64,000 nucleotides of DNA from Nocardia ignorata NBRC 108230 (lineage in GTDB: Bacteria; Actinomycetota; Actinomycetes; Mycobacteriales; Mycobacteriaceae). Of the stretch, positions 8,673-17,731 are shown piece by piece. Both the position numbers and the translations under genes were made by a program. The stretch is from assembly GCF_001612905.1 (NCBI RefSeq), contig NZ_BDBI01000031.1, positions 1 through 64,000 of the forward strand, in the 5' to 3' direction. Below the pieces are notes generated by a model that saw only the letters and a list, made by a program, of their open reading frames with translations, searched no databases and was not told the origin of the DNA. Numbering within the stretch: position 1 is the stretch's first letter; each line of letters opens with the position of its first letter.

Positions 8673-9998
8673 ATGAAGTGTCAGCGCTCACCACGCCCCG
8701 CCCTGCTGCACGGCCTGGCCGCGGGCCTCGATTTCGAGGGCTACCTGCGTCGACGTGCCGCGAGCGGTGACCCGTTCGCGGTCGGGTTTCCGGGGTTTCC
8801 GCCGGTGTTGTTCACCGGGACCGCCGAGGGTGCGCGTGAACTGTTCCGGGCGCCGGTCGAGCTCGTCGACCCGCCGCGGCCGAATCCGATCGAGCCGATG
8901 GTCGGCACGGCGTCGCTGATCCTCAGTTCGGGGCCGCGTCATCGCACGGATCGGGCCGTGCTCGCGCCCGCATTCCACCGCGCGAGGGTGCGGACGCTGG
9001 GCGAGGTGATCCGGGAATCGACGCTGCGTGAACTCGAATCCGACAGCGGTGCAGGCGTTTCCTGGCCGGTCGGCAGCCGGGTCGACGTGCTGACGAAGGC
9101 CCGATCCATCACCCTGCGCACCATCCTCGCGGCGGTGTTCGGCGCGGGTGCCGACAGTGAATACGGCGACGCGGTCGACGATTTCCTCTCGACGTTCACC
9201 ACGCCCCTGCTCGTAGCGCCCACTTTGCGCCGTGCCACCGGCGGTTTCGGGCCGTGGGACCGCTTCGTCGCGGCCAGGGGCCGGCTCGATCGGCGGCTGC
9301 TCGCGGGCATCGCGCGCCGTCGCGCCGAGGGACCGGCCGCGGGCGATCTGCTCGATCTGCTGCTCGCCACCCGTTACGAGGACGGCTCCGCGCTGACCGA
9401 TGCCGAACTGTGCGAACAGTTGCGCACCCTGCTCGTCGCCGGGCACGAGACCACCGCGACCTCACTCACCTGGGCGTTGTATCACCTGCACCGTGAACCC
9501 GGCCTGCTCGCCAGGCTCACCGACGAGCTGGCCCAGACGGGGGACGACCCGGCCGAACAGGCCACCGCGCCGCTGCTCGACGCCGTCTGCCAGGAGACGC
9601 TTCGCCTGCACCCGGCCGTGCCCATCGTGCTGCGGCAGCTTCGCGAACCGTGGCGCTGGCGTGGGGTGGACGTGGCCGCCGGACAGACGATCGGGTTGGC
9701 GGTCGGTGTACTGCACAGCCAGGCGTCGATCTGGCCCGCACCCCGGCTCTTCCACCCGGACCGGTTCCTCGGCCGCAAATACACACCGTTCCAGTACGCG
9801 CCCTTCGGCGGCGGTCATCGCCGGTGTATCGGCGCCACGCTGGCCGAATACGAGTTGCGCGTCGTGCTCGCCACCCTGCTCACGAGCGCCCGGCTGCGCC
9901 TGGACCCCGCGCTGGCCCTCGGCCGTCGGCCGCGCACGGTGCCGCACAATCTCGCGACCGCGCCGAACCGGGCGATCCACTTCACACGCACGGCGTGA
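8673..9998 (+). CDS. Cytochrome P450
   Basis: A 441-residue haem monooxygenase. The I-helix oxygen-binding motif AGHETTATSL, the K-helix ExxR (QETLRLHP) and the haem-ligand loop PFGGGHRRCIG (Cys385) are all intact. The FxxGxxRxCxG arrangement and overall length resemble the mycobacterial CYP135/CYP138-type enzymes. It would need a ferredoxin and reductase, which are not encoded nearby. The substrate cannot be inferred. The ATG start has no clear ribosome binding site; it follows the serine hydrolase by 36 bp. Confidence 0.9.
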   Translation: MKCQRSPRPALLHGLAAGLDFEGYLRRRAASGDPFAVGFPGFPPVLFTGTAEGARELFRAPVELVDPPRPNPIEPMVGTASLILSSGPRHRTDRAVLAPAFHRARVRTLGEVIRESTLRELESDSGAGVSWPVGSRVDVLTKARSITLRTILAAVFGAGADSEYGDAVDDFLSTFTTPLLVAPTLRRATGGFGPWDRFVAARGRLDRRLLAGIARRRAEGPAAGDLLDLLLATRYEDGSALTDAELCEQLRTLLVAGHETTATSLTWALYHLHREPGLLARLTDELAQTGDDPAEQATAPLLDAVCQETLRLHPAVPIVLRQLREPWRWRGVDVAAGQTIGLAVGVLHSQASIWPAPRLFHPDRFLGRKYTPFQYAPFGGGHRRCIGATLAEYELRVVLATLLTSARLRLDPALALGRRPRTVPHNLATAPNRAIHFTRTA

Positions 9999-10119
9999 TC
10001 TCCCTCACTCCAGGTTTGAGACTCACATGCGTGTGCTTCCGGACCGTGGTGCCGACGCCTTTCCGACTCGCCGCCCTGAGCGTGGCGTTTGACGAAAGCC
10101 ACTGAGTCACAGGTTGTTA

Positions 10120-10135
10120 TGTGACACAGCGCACA
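10120..10135. promoter_or_regulatory. CRP-like binding site upstream of the L,D-transpeptidase gene
   Basis: TGTGA-CACAGC-GCACA matches TGTGA-N6-TCACA with one mismatch and lies 150 bp before the gene start, inside a 286-bp gene-free stretch (9999-10284). It suggests cAMP-CRP control of cell-wall remodelling but is based on pattern alone. Confidence 0.35.
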
Positions 10136-10284
10136 CCGTTGCCGTTCCGTGATCGCGATGCAACGGAGCTGGCACGTTGTCACCTCGGACGGGTAGGAAT
10201 GAGCGGTCAGGGTCGGGGCGTCGTTACCCCGTGGAGACCCCATGCGGACTCCGCGTCATTCGAAGATATAGACGAGGAAACCTA

Positions 10285-11154
10285 ATGCACTACGAGGCAA
10301 ACCGGCAGCAATCACATCGGCTTCGCCGTGGTCTGCTGCTGACGGCGGCGATCGCCGCCACCGGCGCGCTCATCGCTGTCCCCGCGCAGGCTCAGCCCGC
10401 GCTTCCCGGCGCGGGTTCCAGCAACCCCGTGGTCGAGCAGCCCGCGCCGCAGGCGACGTTCGCGCCGCCGAACATCAACATCGCCGACGGCGAGACGGTC
10501 GGCGTCGCACAGCCGATCATCATCACCTTCAAGGAGCCGATCGAGGATCGTGCGGCCGCCGAGCGGGCCATCAAGGTCACCTCGAGCGCCAACGTGCCCG
10601 GCAACTTCTACTGGACCGGCGACAAGCAGGTGCGCTGGAAGCCCACCGAGTTCTGGCCCGCCAACACCGACGTGACCGTTGTCGCCGGCGGCACCACCAG
10701 CTCGTTCCACATCGGTGACGCCTTCGTCGCCACCGTGGACGACGCCACCAAGGTCATCACCGTCACCCGCAACGGTGAAGTGGTGCGCGAGATGCCGACC
10801 TCGCTCGGCAAGCCCGGCTACGAGACCCCCAACGGCACCTACATCGTCGGCGAGCGGCTCGAGAAGATGACGATGGACTCGTCCACCTACGGTGTGCCGG
10901 TCACCGACCCCGAGGGCTACAAGCTCGAGGTCGAGTACGCCACCCGCCTGTCCAACAGCGGCATCTTCATCCACGCCGCGCCGTGGTCGGTGGGTCAGCA
11001 GGGCTACTCCAACGCCAGCCACGGCTGCCTGAACGTGAGCACCGAGGATGCCAAGTGGTTCCTGGAGAACTCGCGTCGCGGTGATGCCGTGATCGTCACC
11101 GGCACCCAGGGCCCCACCCTGAGCGCCGGCGACGGCCTGGGCGACTGGAACTAA
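10285..11154 (+). CDS. L,D-transpeptidase (peptidoglycan cross-linking, YkuD fold)
   Basis: A 289-residue exported enzyme that would make 3-3 cross-links in peptidoglycan. It has a signal peptide (RRGLLLTAAIAATGALIAV, cleavage near AQAQ), a low-complexity linker, an immunoglobulin-like domain (about residues 55-140) and a YkuD catalytic domain (about 145-270). The active-site motif is complete: IHAAPWS...SHGCLNVS with nucleophile Cys248. The arrangement is that of mycobacterial LdtMt proteins with a single Ig-like domain. The ATG at 10285 follows GAGGAAA; an upstream in-frame start at 10177 would disrupt the signal peptide. A strong terminator follows. Confidence 0.9.
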   Translation: MHYEANRQQSHRLRRGLLLTAAIAATGALIAVPAQAQPALPGAGSSNPVVEQPAPQATFAPPNINIADGETVGVAQPIIITFKEPIEDRAAAERAIKVTSSANVPGNFYWTGDKQVRWKPTEFWPANTDVTVVAGGTTSSFHIGDAFVATVDDATKVITVTRNGEVVREMPTSLGKPGYETPNGTYIVGERLEKMTMDSSTYGVPVTDPEGYKLEVEYATRLSNSGIFIHAAPWSVGQQGYSNASHGCLNVSTEDAKWFLENSRRGDAVIVTGTQGPTLSAGDGLGDWN

Positions 11155-11190
11155 CAGCCCGGCGCCACTGATTCCCCAGCGGCACTGAAC

Positions 11191-11236
11191 AAAAGCCGAA
11201 CAATACGATCAAACCCGGTCGTGTTGTTCGGCTTTT
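11191..11236 (+). terminator. Rho-independent terminator of the L,D-transpeptidase gene
   Basis: An 18-bp stem (AAAAGCCGAACAATACGA / TCGTGTTGTTCGGCTTTT, one wobble) with a 10-base loop, ending in a run of five T. It begins 37 bp after the stop codon and insulates the gene from ugpA. Confidence 0.9.
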
Positions 11237-11303
11237 TGCTGTACTCGGCTTTGTGCGCCCGATGTTCAGGAAATCGGCGGGCAGGGTTAACCAGCGGTTC
11301 GCC

Positions 11304-12254
11304 ATGCACCGTAAAGCTGCCGCGGTGCGTAGCAGTCCGGAGCGGGTTCTTCCCGTGCAGCGAGGTCGTGGCCTGAGAAATCGGCCGTGGCAGGACTACG
11401 CGTTGTTCGTGTTACTCGTAGTCCCGAACTTGGTTCTGCTCGGGATGTTCGTCTACCGGCCGCTGGCCGACAACATCCGGCTCTCGTTCACCGACTGGAA
11501 CATCGCCGATCCCGTCGCCACGCCCATCGGTTTCGCCAACTACGTGGAGTGGTGGCAGCGCGACGACTCCTGGAAGGTCGTCGGCAACACGGTGATCTTC
11601 ACCGTCGCGGCGGTGGTGGTGAGCATGGCGCTCGGGCTGGCGCTGGCGATGTTGCTCGACCGGAAGTTGTTCGGGCGCAATGTCGTTCGTTCCGCCATCT
11701 TCGCGCCGTTCGTGATCTCCGGTGCGGCGATCGGCGTGGCATTCCAATTCATCTTCGACCCCAGTTTCGGGCTCGTGCAAGATGTGCTGCACCGCCTCGG
11801 CGTGACGAATGTGCCGGATTTCTACCAGGATCCGCAGTGGGCGTTGTTCATGGTGACGATCACCTATATCTGGAAGAATCTCGGATACACCTTCGTCATC
11901 TATCTGGCGGCACTGCAGGGCGTGCGGAGCGAACTGCTGGAAGCCGCCGAAATGGACGGCGCGAGCCGGTGGACGACATTCACCAAAGTGCTTCTGCCGC
12001 AACTCCGTCCGACTACATTCTTTCTTTCGATCACGGTATTGCTGAACTCGCTTCAGGTATTCGACATCATCAATGTGATGACACGTGGCGGGCCGCTCGG
12101 CAACGGCACGACGACCATGGTGTTCCAGGTGTACGAGGAATCGTTCCGCAATTTCCGCGCGGGTTACGGCGCGACTGTCGCCACGATCATGTTCGCGGTG
12201 CTGCTCGTGGTGACCCTTATCCAGGTGCGCGTGATGGATCGAGGTGAACGATGA
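11304..12254 (+). CDS. ugpA: ABC transporter permease UgpA (glycerophosphodiester/sugar uptake)
   Basis: A MalF-like permease of about 316 residues with six predicted helices and the cytoplasmic EAA loop (EAAEMDGASRWTTFTKVLLP) that docks on the ATPase UgpC. It is the first gene of a four-gene operon in the same order as M. tuberculosis ugpA-ugpE-ugpB-ugpC, whose product imports glycerophosphocholine. The N-terminal segment RPLADNIRLSFTDWNI also resembles the mycobacterial protein. The start is uncertain: GTG 11253, ATG 11262 and ATG 11304 are all in frame and none has a strong ribosome binding site. The ATG at 11304 gives the most typical length. Confidence 0.85.
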   Translation: MHRKAAAVRSSPERVLPVQRGRGLRNRPWQDYALFVLLVVPNLVLLGMFVYRPLADNIRLSFTDWNIADPVATPIGFANYVEWWQRDDSWKVVGNTVIFTVAAVVVSMALGLALAMLLDRKLFGRNVVRSAIFAPFVISGAAIGVAFQFIFDPSFGLVQDVLHRLGVTNVPDFYQDPQWALFMVTITYIWKNLGYTFVIYLAALQGVRSELLEAAEMDGASRWTTFTKVLLPQLRPTTFFLSITVLLNSLQVFDIINVMTRGGPLGNGTTTMVFQVYEESFRNFRAGYGATVATIMFAVLLVVTLIQVRVMDRGER

Positions 12255-13117
12255 AACACGTTGGTCCCGAAACCGTTTCGTATCGCAGACGGGAACGCGC
12301 GATCACGCTGCTCGGGTACGCGGCGATGCTGTGCGTGCTCGTCATGGTCGGGGTTCCGCTGTTCTGGATCCTCATCACCTCGTTCAAGGACCGCGCCGAC
12401 ATCTACACCCAGCCCGCGGTGTACTGGCCGCACAGCTGGCACCCGGAGAACTACGGGCACGCCACGACCACCGTCCCGTTCTGGACGTTCCTGCGCAACT
12501 CGCTGATCGTCACCGGGGTGGTGTCGGCGGTGAAGTTCACGCTCGGGGTGTTCAGCGCCTACGGCCTGGTGTTCCTGCGCTTCCCCGGCAAGAACATCGT
12601 GTTCCTCGCGATCATCGCCGCGCTGATGGTGCCCAACCAGATCACCGTCATCTCCAACTACGCGCTCATCGCGCAGCTCGGCTGGCGCAACACCTTCCAG
12701 GGCATCATCATCCCGCTCTGCGGCGTGGCCTTCGGAACCTTCCTCATGCGAAACCACTTCCTGTCGCTGCCCGGTGAGGTGATCGAGGCCGCCCGGATGG
12801 ACGGCGCCGACTGGTGGCGGCTGCTCACCCGTGTGGTGCTGCCGATGTCGGGGCCGACCATGGTGGCGTTCGCGGTGGTCACGCTGGTGAACGAGTGGAA
12901 CGAATACCTCTGGCCGTTCCTGATGGCCGACTCCGCCGACGTCGCCACCCTGCCGGTGGGGCTCACGCTGCTACAGAACACGGAGAACCCGAGCGTCACC
13001 AACTGGGGTCCGGTGATGGCGGGCACCGTGCTCACCATGCTGCCGATTCTCGTGGTGTTCCTCGCGCTGCAACGTCACATGATCAAAGGCCTCACCTCCG
13101 GTGCGGTCAAGGGTTGA
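12251..13117 (+). CDS. ugpE: ABC transporter permease UgpE
   Basis: A 288-residue MalG-like permease with six predicted helices and the EAA loop EAARMDGADWWRLLTRVVLP. It overlaps ugpA by four bases (ATGA), so the two permease chains are probably made in equal amounts. Together they form the membrane channel of the Ugp importer. Confidence 0.92.
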   Translation: MKHVGPETVSYRRRERAITLLGYAAMLCVLVMVGVPLFWILITSFKDRADIYTQPAVYWPHSWHPENYGHATTTVPFWTFLRNSLIVTGVVSAVKFTLGVFSAYGLVFLRFPGKNIVFLAIIAALMVPNQITVISNYALIAQLGWRNTFQGIIIPLCGVAFGTFLMRNHFLSLPGEVIEAARMDGADWWRLLTRVVLPMSGPTMVAFAVVTLVNEWNEYLWPFLMADSADVATLPVGLTLLQNTENPSVTNWGPVMAGTVLTMLPILVVFLALQRHMIKGLTSGAVKG

Positions 13118-13137
13118 TTCTCGAACAGGAGATCCAC

Positions 13138-14466
13138 GTGTCCACTTCACGATTTCCGGCGCTGAGCCGTCGCGGGTTCCTCGGCCTGTCCGGCGGTGTC
13201 GCCGCCGGTCTCGCGCTCACCGCTTGTGCGGGCACCGGTGGTGGGTCCGGTGGTGGCGGCGACGCGAACACGATCACCTTCTGGTCCAACCACCCCGGCA
13301 CCTCCAAGGAACTCGAGCTCGAGCTCATCAACCGGTTCCAGGCGCAGCACCCCGAGCTGAAGGTGAACCTCGTCGACGCGGGCAAGAACTACGAGGAGGT
13401 GGCGCAGAAGTTCAATGCCGCGCTCACCGGTGGTGACCTGCCCGATGTTGTGGTGCTGTCGGATGTCTGGTGGTTCAACTACGCGCTGACCGGTGCCATC
13501 GAACCGCTCGACGGGCTGTTCGGTGAGGCGGGGGTGAAGCTCGACGACTACGTCGACTCGCTGGCCGCGGACTACCTGTTCGACGGTAAGCACTACGCGC
13601 TGCCGTATGCGCGCTCGACGCCGCTGTTCTATTACAACAAGGACGTGTGGGCCAAGGCGGGGCTGCCGGATCGTGGGCCGAACTCGTGGCAGGAGTTCGA
13701 CGAGTGGGGGCCGAAGATCCAGTCGGTGGTCGGCGGTGACAAGTTCGCGCATGCCTGGGGTGATGCCAAGAACTACCTCGGCTGGACCTTCCAGGGCCCG
13801 AACTGGACTTTCGGCGGCGCCTACTCCGACAAGTGGGCGCTGAAGTTCACCGATCCCGGTTCGATCGCGGCCGCCGCCTACCTGCGCGAATCGATCAATG
13901 TGAAGAAGTACGCGGCGATCCGCCCACAGATCGCCGTCGACTTCGGGACCGGGGTCGCCGCCTCGACCATCGCTTCCACCGGTGACCTGAAGGGCATCCA
14001 GAAGAACGCGACCGGCAAGTTCGAGCTCGGCACGGCGTTCCTGCCGCATCCCAGCGGGCCCGGCGTCACCACCGGTGGTGCGGGTCTTGCGGTGCCGTCG
14101 CGCATCTCCGCGGAGCGGAAGGTGAACGCGCTCAAGTTCATCGAGTTCGCGACCAATGCGGCCAATACGGCGTACTTCTCGCAGAACACGGGATACATGC
14201 CGGTACGCAAGTCGGCGGTGAGCGATCCCACCGAGGTCGACTTCCTCGCCAAGAACCCGCACTCCAAGACCGCCATCGACCAACTCGCGGTGACCAAGTC
14301 GCAGGACTACGCGCGGGTGTTCGTGCCCGGCGCCGACCAGATCATCGGCACCGGATACGAGCAGATCGGTCTGCAGAACGCCGATCCCGCAACTGTTCTC
14401 GCGAAGGTCGCCGCTGACATCCAGGCGATCATCGACCGGCAGATCACCCCCAAGCTGCCCAAGTAG
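13138..14466 (+). CDS. ugpB: Solute-binding lipoprotein UgpB
   Basis: A 442-residue periplasmic binding protein. The N-terminus has a twin-arginine motif (SRRGFLGLS) and a lipobox (LTAC), so it is likely a Tat-exported lipoprotein. Segments such as DFWS/TFWSNHPG, DAGKNYEEVAQKFNAAL and YARSTPLFYYNK closely resemble M. tuberculosis UgpB as recalled from memory. That protein binds glycerophosphocholine and other glycerophosphodiesters. The GTG start at 13138 has AGGAG six bases upstream and lies 20 bp after ugpE. A Gly/Ser linker separates the lipid anchor from the folded domain. Confidence 0.92.
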   Translation: MSTSRFPALSRRGFLGLSGGVAAGLALTACAGTGGGSGGGGDANTITFWSNHPGTSKELELELINRFQAQHPELKVNLVDAGKNYEEVAQKFNAALTGGDLPDVVVLSDVWWFNYALTGAIEPLDGLFGEAGVKLDDYVDSLAADYLFDGKHYALPYARSTPLFYYNKDVWAKAGLPDRGPNSWQEFDEWGPKIQSVVGGDKFAHAWGDAKNYLGWTFQGPNWTFGGAYSDKWALKFTDPGSIAAAAYLRESINVKKYAAIRPQIAVDFGTGVAASTIASTGDLKGIQKNATGKFELGTAFLPHPSGPGVTTGGAGLAVPSRISAERKVNALKFIEFATNAANTAYFSQNTGYMPVRKSAVSDPTEVDFLAKNPHSKTAIDQLAVTKSQDYARVFVPGADQIIGTGYEQIGLQNADPATVLAKVAADIQAIIDRQITPKLPK

Positions 14467-14525
14467 TCCCCGTGGGCCCGCGGTCACCGCCGCGGGTCCG
14501 CTCGTCCGTTTTCGAGGAGAAGTCC

Positions 14526-15602
14526 ATGGCGACAGTGCAGTTCGACGGTGTCACCCACCGCTACCCCGGCAGCGAGACCGCCGCGGTCGACGCACTCGAT
14601 CTCGACATCGCCGACGGCGAATTCCTCGTGCTGGTCGGGCCGTCCGGGTGTGGCAAGTCGACCAGCCTGCGCATGCTCGCCGGACTGGAATCGGTGGAGG
14701 ACGGCACGATTCGCATCGGCGATCGTGATGTGACCGGACTGCCGCCCCGGGCGCGCGATGTGGCGATGGTGTTCCAGAGTTACGCGCTGTACCCGAACAT
14801 GACCGTCGCGCAGAACATGGGCTTCGCCCTGCGCAACGCGGGAATGTCGAAGTCCGACACCTTGGTTCGGGTCCGCGAGGCAGCCGCCATGCTGGAACTC
14901 GAGCCGCTGCTCGATCGCAAACCGGCGAAACTGTCGGGCGGGCAACGGCAACGGGTGGCGATGGGCCGGGCGATCGTGCGCCGCCCGCAGGTGTTCTGCA
15001 TGGACGAACCCCTGTCCAACCTGGACGCGAAACTGCGGGTGAGTACCCGCTCGCAGATCGCCGCCCTGCAGCAGCGCCTCGGGACCACAACGGTGTACGT
15101 CACCCACGACCAGGTGGAGGCCATGACCATGGGCCACCGTGTCGCCGTGCTGCGTGAAGGCACCCTGCAGCAGATCGCCGCACCGCGCGAACTCTACGAC
15201 GACCCCGTGAACACCTTCGTCGCCGGTTTCATCGGTTCACCCGGTATGAACCTGCTCGAAGCGCCTGTCGCCGACGGCCACGCCGTCCTCGACGGCCTGC
15301 GAATCCCGGTGCCTCGCAGCGTTTCCGGTCGACGCGTGATCCTCGGCATCCGCCCCGAATCCTGGGAAGTCACCACCGACCCCAACGGCATCACCGTCGT
15401 CGCCGAACTCCTCGAGGAACTCGGCGCCGAATCCTTCGTCTACACCCACGGCGCAGGCACCGACTGGTCGACCCGCGCAGGCAAAATCGTCGTCCGGGTA
15501 GACCGCCGCTTCCACACCACCCTCGGCGAAACCCTCCACCTCCGCCCCAAACCCGGAGAAATCTTCTACTTCGACGCCGAAACCGAACTCCGCCTCCGCT
15601 GA
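14526..15602 (+). CDS. ugpC: ABC transporter ATPase UgpC
   Basis: A 358-residue ATPase of the MalK/UgpC type. The Walker A (GPSGCGKST), Q-loop (VFQSYALYPNMT), signature (LSGGQRQR), Walker B (VFCMDEPLSNLD) and H-loop (YVTHDQ) are intact, and a C-terminal TOBE/MalK regulatory domain begins near residue 240. It powers the UgpAE permease. The ATG at 14526 follows GAGGAGAAGTCC. The stop codon lies one base from the end of the convergent Fic gene, so transcription of the two genes must overlap or end within them. Confidence 0.92.
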   Translation: MATVQFDGVTHRYPGSETAAVDALDLDIADGEFLVLVGPSGCGKSTSLRMLAGLESVEDGTIRIGDRDVTGLPPRARDVAMVFQSYALYPNMTVAQNMGFALRNAGMSKSDTLVRVREAAAMLELEPLLDRKPAKLSGGQRQRVAMGRAIVRRPQVFCMDEPLSNLDAKLRVSTRSQIAALQQRLGTTTVYVTHDQVEAMTMGHRVAVLREGTLQQIAAPRELYDDPVNTFVAGFIGSPGMNLLEAPVADGHAVLDGLRIPVPRSVSGRRVILGIRPESWEVTTDPNGITVVAELLEELGAESFVYTHGAGTDWSTRAGKIVVRVDRRFHTTLGETLHLRPKPGEIFYFDAETELRLR

Positions 15603-15603
15603 C

Positions 15604-16797
15604 CTATTTGAGCCCGGCGGCGGTCCGCTTTCCGATCGTTGCCGAGAGAGCGTCGAGTTCGGCCAGAATGTCGGTTGCCGCCCATACTCGACCCCGCTTC
15701 GCTGCCGAAAGCACCTCGAGCACGCCCGCCTCGACCAGGCGATCCAGCGCTCGATAGGTGGCGGAGTCGGTCGTTCCGGCGATTCGCTGTGCCGTGTCGA
15801 TATTGAGGATCGGGTGGTCGAGCAGTCCGGCGATCAGCGCCTCGTCCGAAGATCCGGCCCTCGGCCGGGCCGAGGCGCGCCACTGCGCGGGCAAGTCCGC
15901 CAACGTCCGGGCGGATTCGATCGCAGCGTCGCTGGCGTGGACGGCCGCGAGCGCCACGTACTCGACGAATTCGTCGACGCGACCCGCGCGGTAGGCCATG
16001 AGTTGATCGAAGTAGCGTGCGGTGTTCGCCAGCATGACCGACGCCAACGGAACGGTGACGCGGCTGGTCAGGCCACGCCTGCGGAATATCGCGCTGATCA
16101 GCGCGCGCCCGATCCGTCCGTTGCCGTCGACGAACGGATGGATGGACTCGAACTGCGCGTGCGCGATCGCCGCCTGCGCCATGATCGGCAGGTCGGTTCG
16201 GGCGGTGAAAGTCAGCAGGTCGTCCATCAGCTCACCGACGAGCTCGGGCGGCGGCGGGACGAACAACGCGTGCAGTGGGGTGTAGTCGCTACCACCGATC
16301 CAGTTCTGCGCATCGCGGAACCGGCCGGCCTCACGAGCGGCGTAATAGTCCGGAGCCATGAGCAGCCGATGTGCCGCAAGCAGATCCGAGGTCGTGACCG
16401 GGCCGCTGCTTGCCGCATCCACCATCGTGGCGAGTGCCTGGACGGCGGCGAGCTGCGATTTCGCTTCATCGCTCGCCTTCGCTCCGCCGACGGCCTTTCC
16501 GAAGGCCCGCCAGCCGGCGTCGATGTGTTCGATCTTCGATGACGCTACCGACTCACTGCGCAGCAGGAAGTCGGCGAGCGGAGCCATGTACTGGCCGAAT
16601 CCCGCTTCGAGCCGCGCCACCGCGATCACGGCCGCCTCGCCCGCGGTCACCACTTGCGATGGCGGCACATAGTCCAGGTCGGCGATGCGCGGGGGAACAG
16701 AGACCGTAATACGGTCCAGGAGGCGGTCGTCACGCGAACCCTGGCGTTGCCGCGGCGACCACGCGCGTTCTTCGAGGCGATGCGGTGGCCAGGTCAT
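15604..16797 (-). CDS. Fic-domain protein (predicted AMP-transferase)
   Basis: A 397-residue Fic protein. The catalytic loop HPFVDGNGRIGRAL (His220) matches the canonical HxFx(D/E)GNGRxxR, so nucleotidyl transfer from ATP to a target hydroxyl is expected. An upstream SSKIEH segment (Ser86-Glu90) fits the autoinhibitory (S/T)xxxE helix of class II Fic proteins, with His in place of the usual Gly/Asn. The order is N-terminal helical domain, Fic core (about 120-280) and C-terminal winged-helix-like domain (about 310-380), which could bind DNA. No antitoxin gene is adjacent. The target is unknown. The ATG has no clear ribosome binding site. Confidence 0.85.
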   Translation of the reverse strand: MTWPPHRLEERAWSPRQRQGSRDDRLLDRITVSVPPRIADLDYVPPSQVVTAGEAAVIAVARLEAGFGQYMAPLADFLLRSESVASSKIEHIDAGWRAFGKAVGGAKASDEAKSQLAAVQALATMVDAASSGPVTTSDLLAAHRLLMAPDYYAAREAGRFRDAQNWIGGSDYTPLHALFVPPPPELVGELMDDLLTFTARTDLPIMAQAAIAHAQFESIHPFVDGNGRIGRALISAIFRRRGLTSRVTVPLASVMLANTARYFDQLMAYRAGRVDEFVEYVALAAVHASDAAIESARTLADLPAQWRASARPRAGSSDEALIAGLLDHPILNIDTAQRIAGTTDSATYRALDRLVEAGVLEVLSAAKRGRVWAATDILAELDALSATIGKRTAAGLK

Positions 16798-16917
16798 CGG
16801 CAGCTGCGAGCAGAAAGTACAGCAGGCATTTGCTTACTATACTTTAGTTGCCATAAACGCGACTATCTCCGACCTTACTCGCGTTGGATGCACTGAAAAC
16901 GAGCATCTGCGGCAAGT

Positions 16918-17670
16918 TCATCGGAGGAGGGTGGTGGCGTGTTCGCGGGCTCGGATTACAGCTTCGGTGATGCCCTTGCGGAAGGGGAGGCCGTGGCCGG
17001 GGAGGACGAGGGGGGCGTCGAGGGGTTCGAGGGTGGTGAGGGCGTTCAGGGTTTGGTCGGTGTTGTGGTGGAAGAACCTGGGGAGTAGTTGGGGGCCCTG
17101 GTGGGGGGAGGTGGGGTGGGCGGTGATGAGGGCGTCGCCGGTGGCTATGGCGCCCTGGGTGGGGAGGTGGAAGGCGGTGTGGCCGGAGGTGTGGCCGGGG
17201 GAGGAGATGGGGACGGGGTGGCCCGGGAGGTCGAGGGGGCCTGCGGTGGGGAAGGGCTGGATGTGGGGAACCGGGTTCTTGCGGAGGCCGCCCGCCGCGG
17301 TGATGCGCAGTGCCCAGGCCGCGGTGCTGGGGTCGGTGAGGCGTTTGATCACGTCGAGGGGAGTGGCGGACTCGTGGACCTCGCCTCGGGCGTGCGCTAC
17401 CTCGGTCGGGCTCGTGTAGGCGGGGGTGCCGTAGTGGCGGTGCAGGTGGTTCAGGGCGCCGACGTGGTCGAGGTGGGCGTGGGTGAGCAGGACGGCGACG
17501 ACGTCTTCGGGGCGGTGGCCGAGGGCACGAAGCGCCGATTCGATGTTCTTCGCGTCGCCGTACCAGCCGGCGTCGATCAGAGTGAGGTCGCGGCCCTCGC
17601 GCAGCAGGACCATGTTCACGTCCGTGCCTCGGATGGTGAACACGTCGTCGGCTACTTGACGATGTCGCAT
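16918..17670 (-). CDS. Metallo-beta-lactamase-fold hydrolase
   Basis: A 250-residue MBL-fold protein. It has the zinc motif THAHLDH (HxHxDH), a second His in SPGHTSGH, an Asp in ATGDALI and a final His in VLPGHG, so a two-metal site is complete. Family members hydrolyse thioesters, lactones or other small molecules; the substrate is not evident. The ATG at 17670 is preceded by GGGAGAGG at good spacing. It lies downstream of zmp1 on the same strand, separated by a palindromic hairpin. Confidence 0.85.
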   Translation of the reverse strand: MRHRQVADDVFTIRGTDVNMVLLREGRDLTLIDAGWYGDAKNIESALRALGHRPEDVVAVLLTHAHLDHVGALNHLHRHYGTPAYTSPTEVAHARGEVHESATPLDVIKRLTDPSTAAWALRITAAGGLRKNPVPHIQPFPTAGPLDLPGHPVPISSPGHTSGHTAFHLPTQGAIATGDALITAHPTSPHQGPQLLPRFFHHNTDQTLNALTTLEPLDAPLVLPGHGLPFRKGITEAVIRAREHATTLLR

Positions 17671-17696
17671 GAAAACCTCTCCCTGACAGTGGGTTT

Positions 17697-17724
17697 CGAC
17701 CCTACCGGCTCAGCGGTAGGGTCG
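17697..17724. terminator. Perfect 11-bp inverted repeat downstream of zmp1
   Basis: CGACCCTACCG and its reverse complement separated by GCTCAG. It lies 8 bp beyond the zmp1 stop and 27 bp before the MBL hydrolase start, both on the minus strand. It may end zmp1 transcription, but it lacks a T-run and could also be an operator for the next gene. Confidence 0.5.
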
Positions 17725-17731
17725 CGCCCGA

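Noticed and set aside
10000..10284. Possible c-di-AMP (ydaO-type) riboswitch upstream of the L,D-transpeptidase
   Set aside because: Such riboswitches often precede actinobacterial cell-wall genes and the region is GC-rich with some pairing, but the conserved ydaO core could not be matched.
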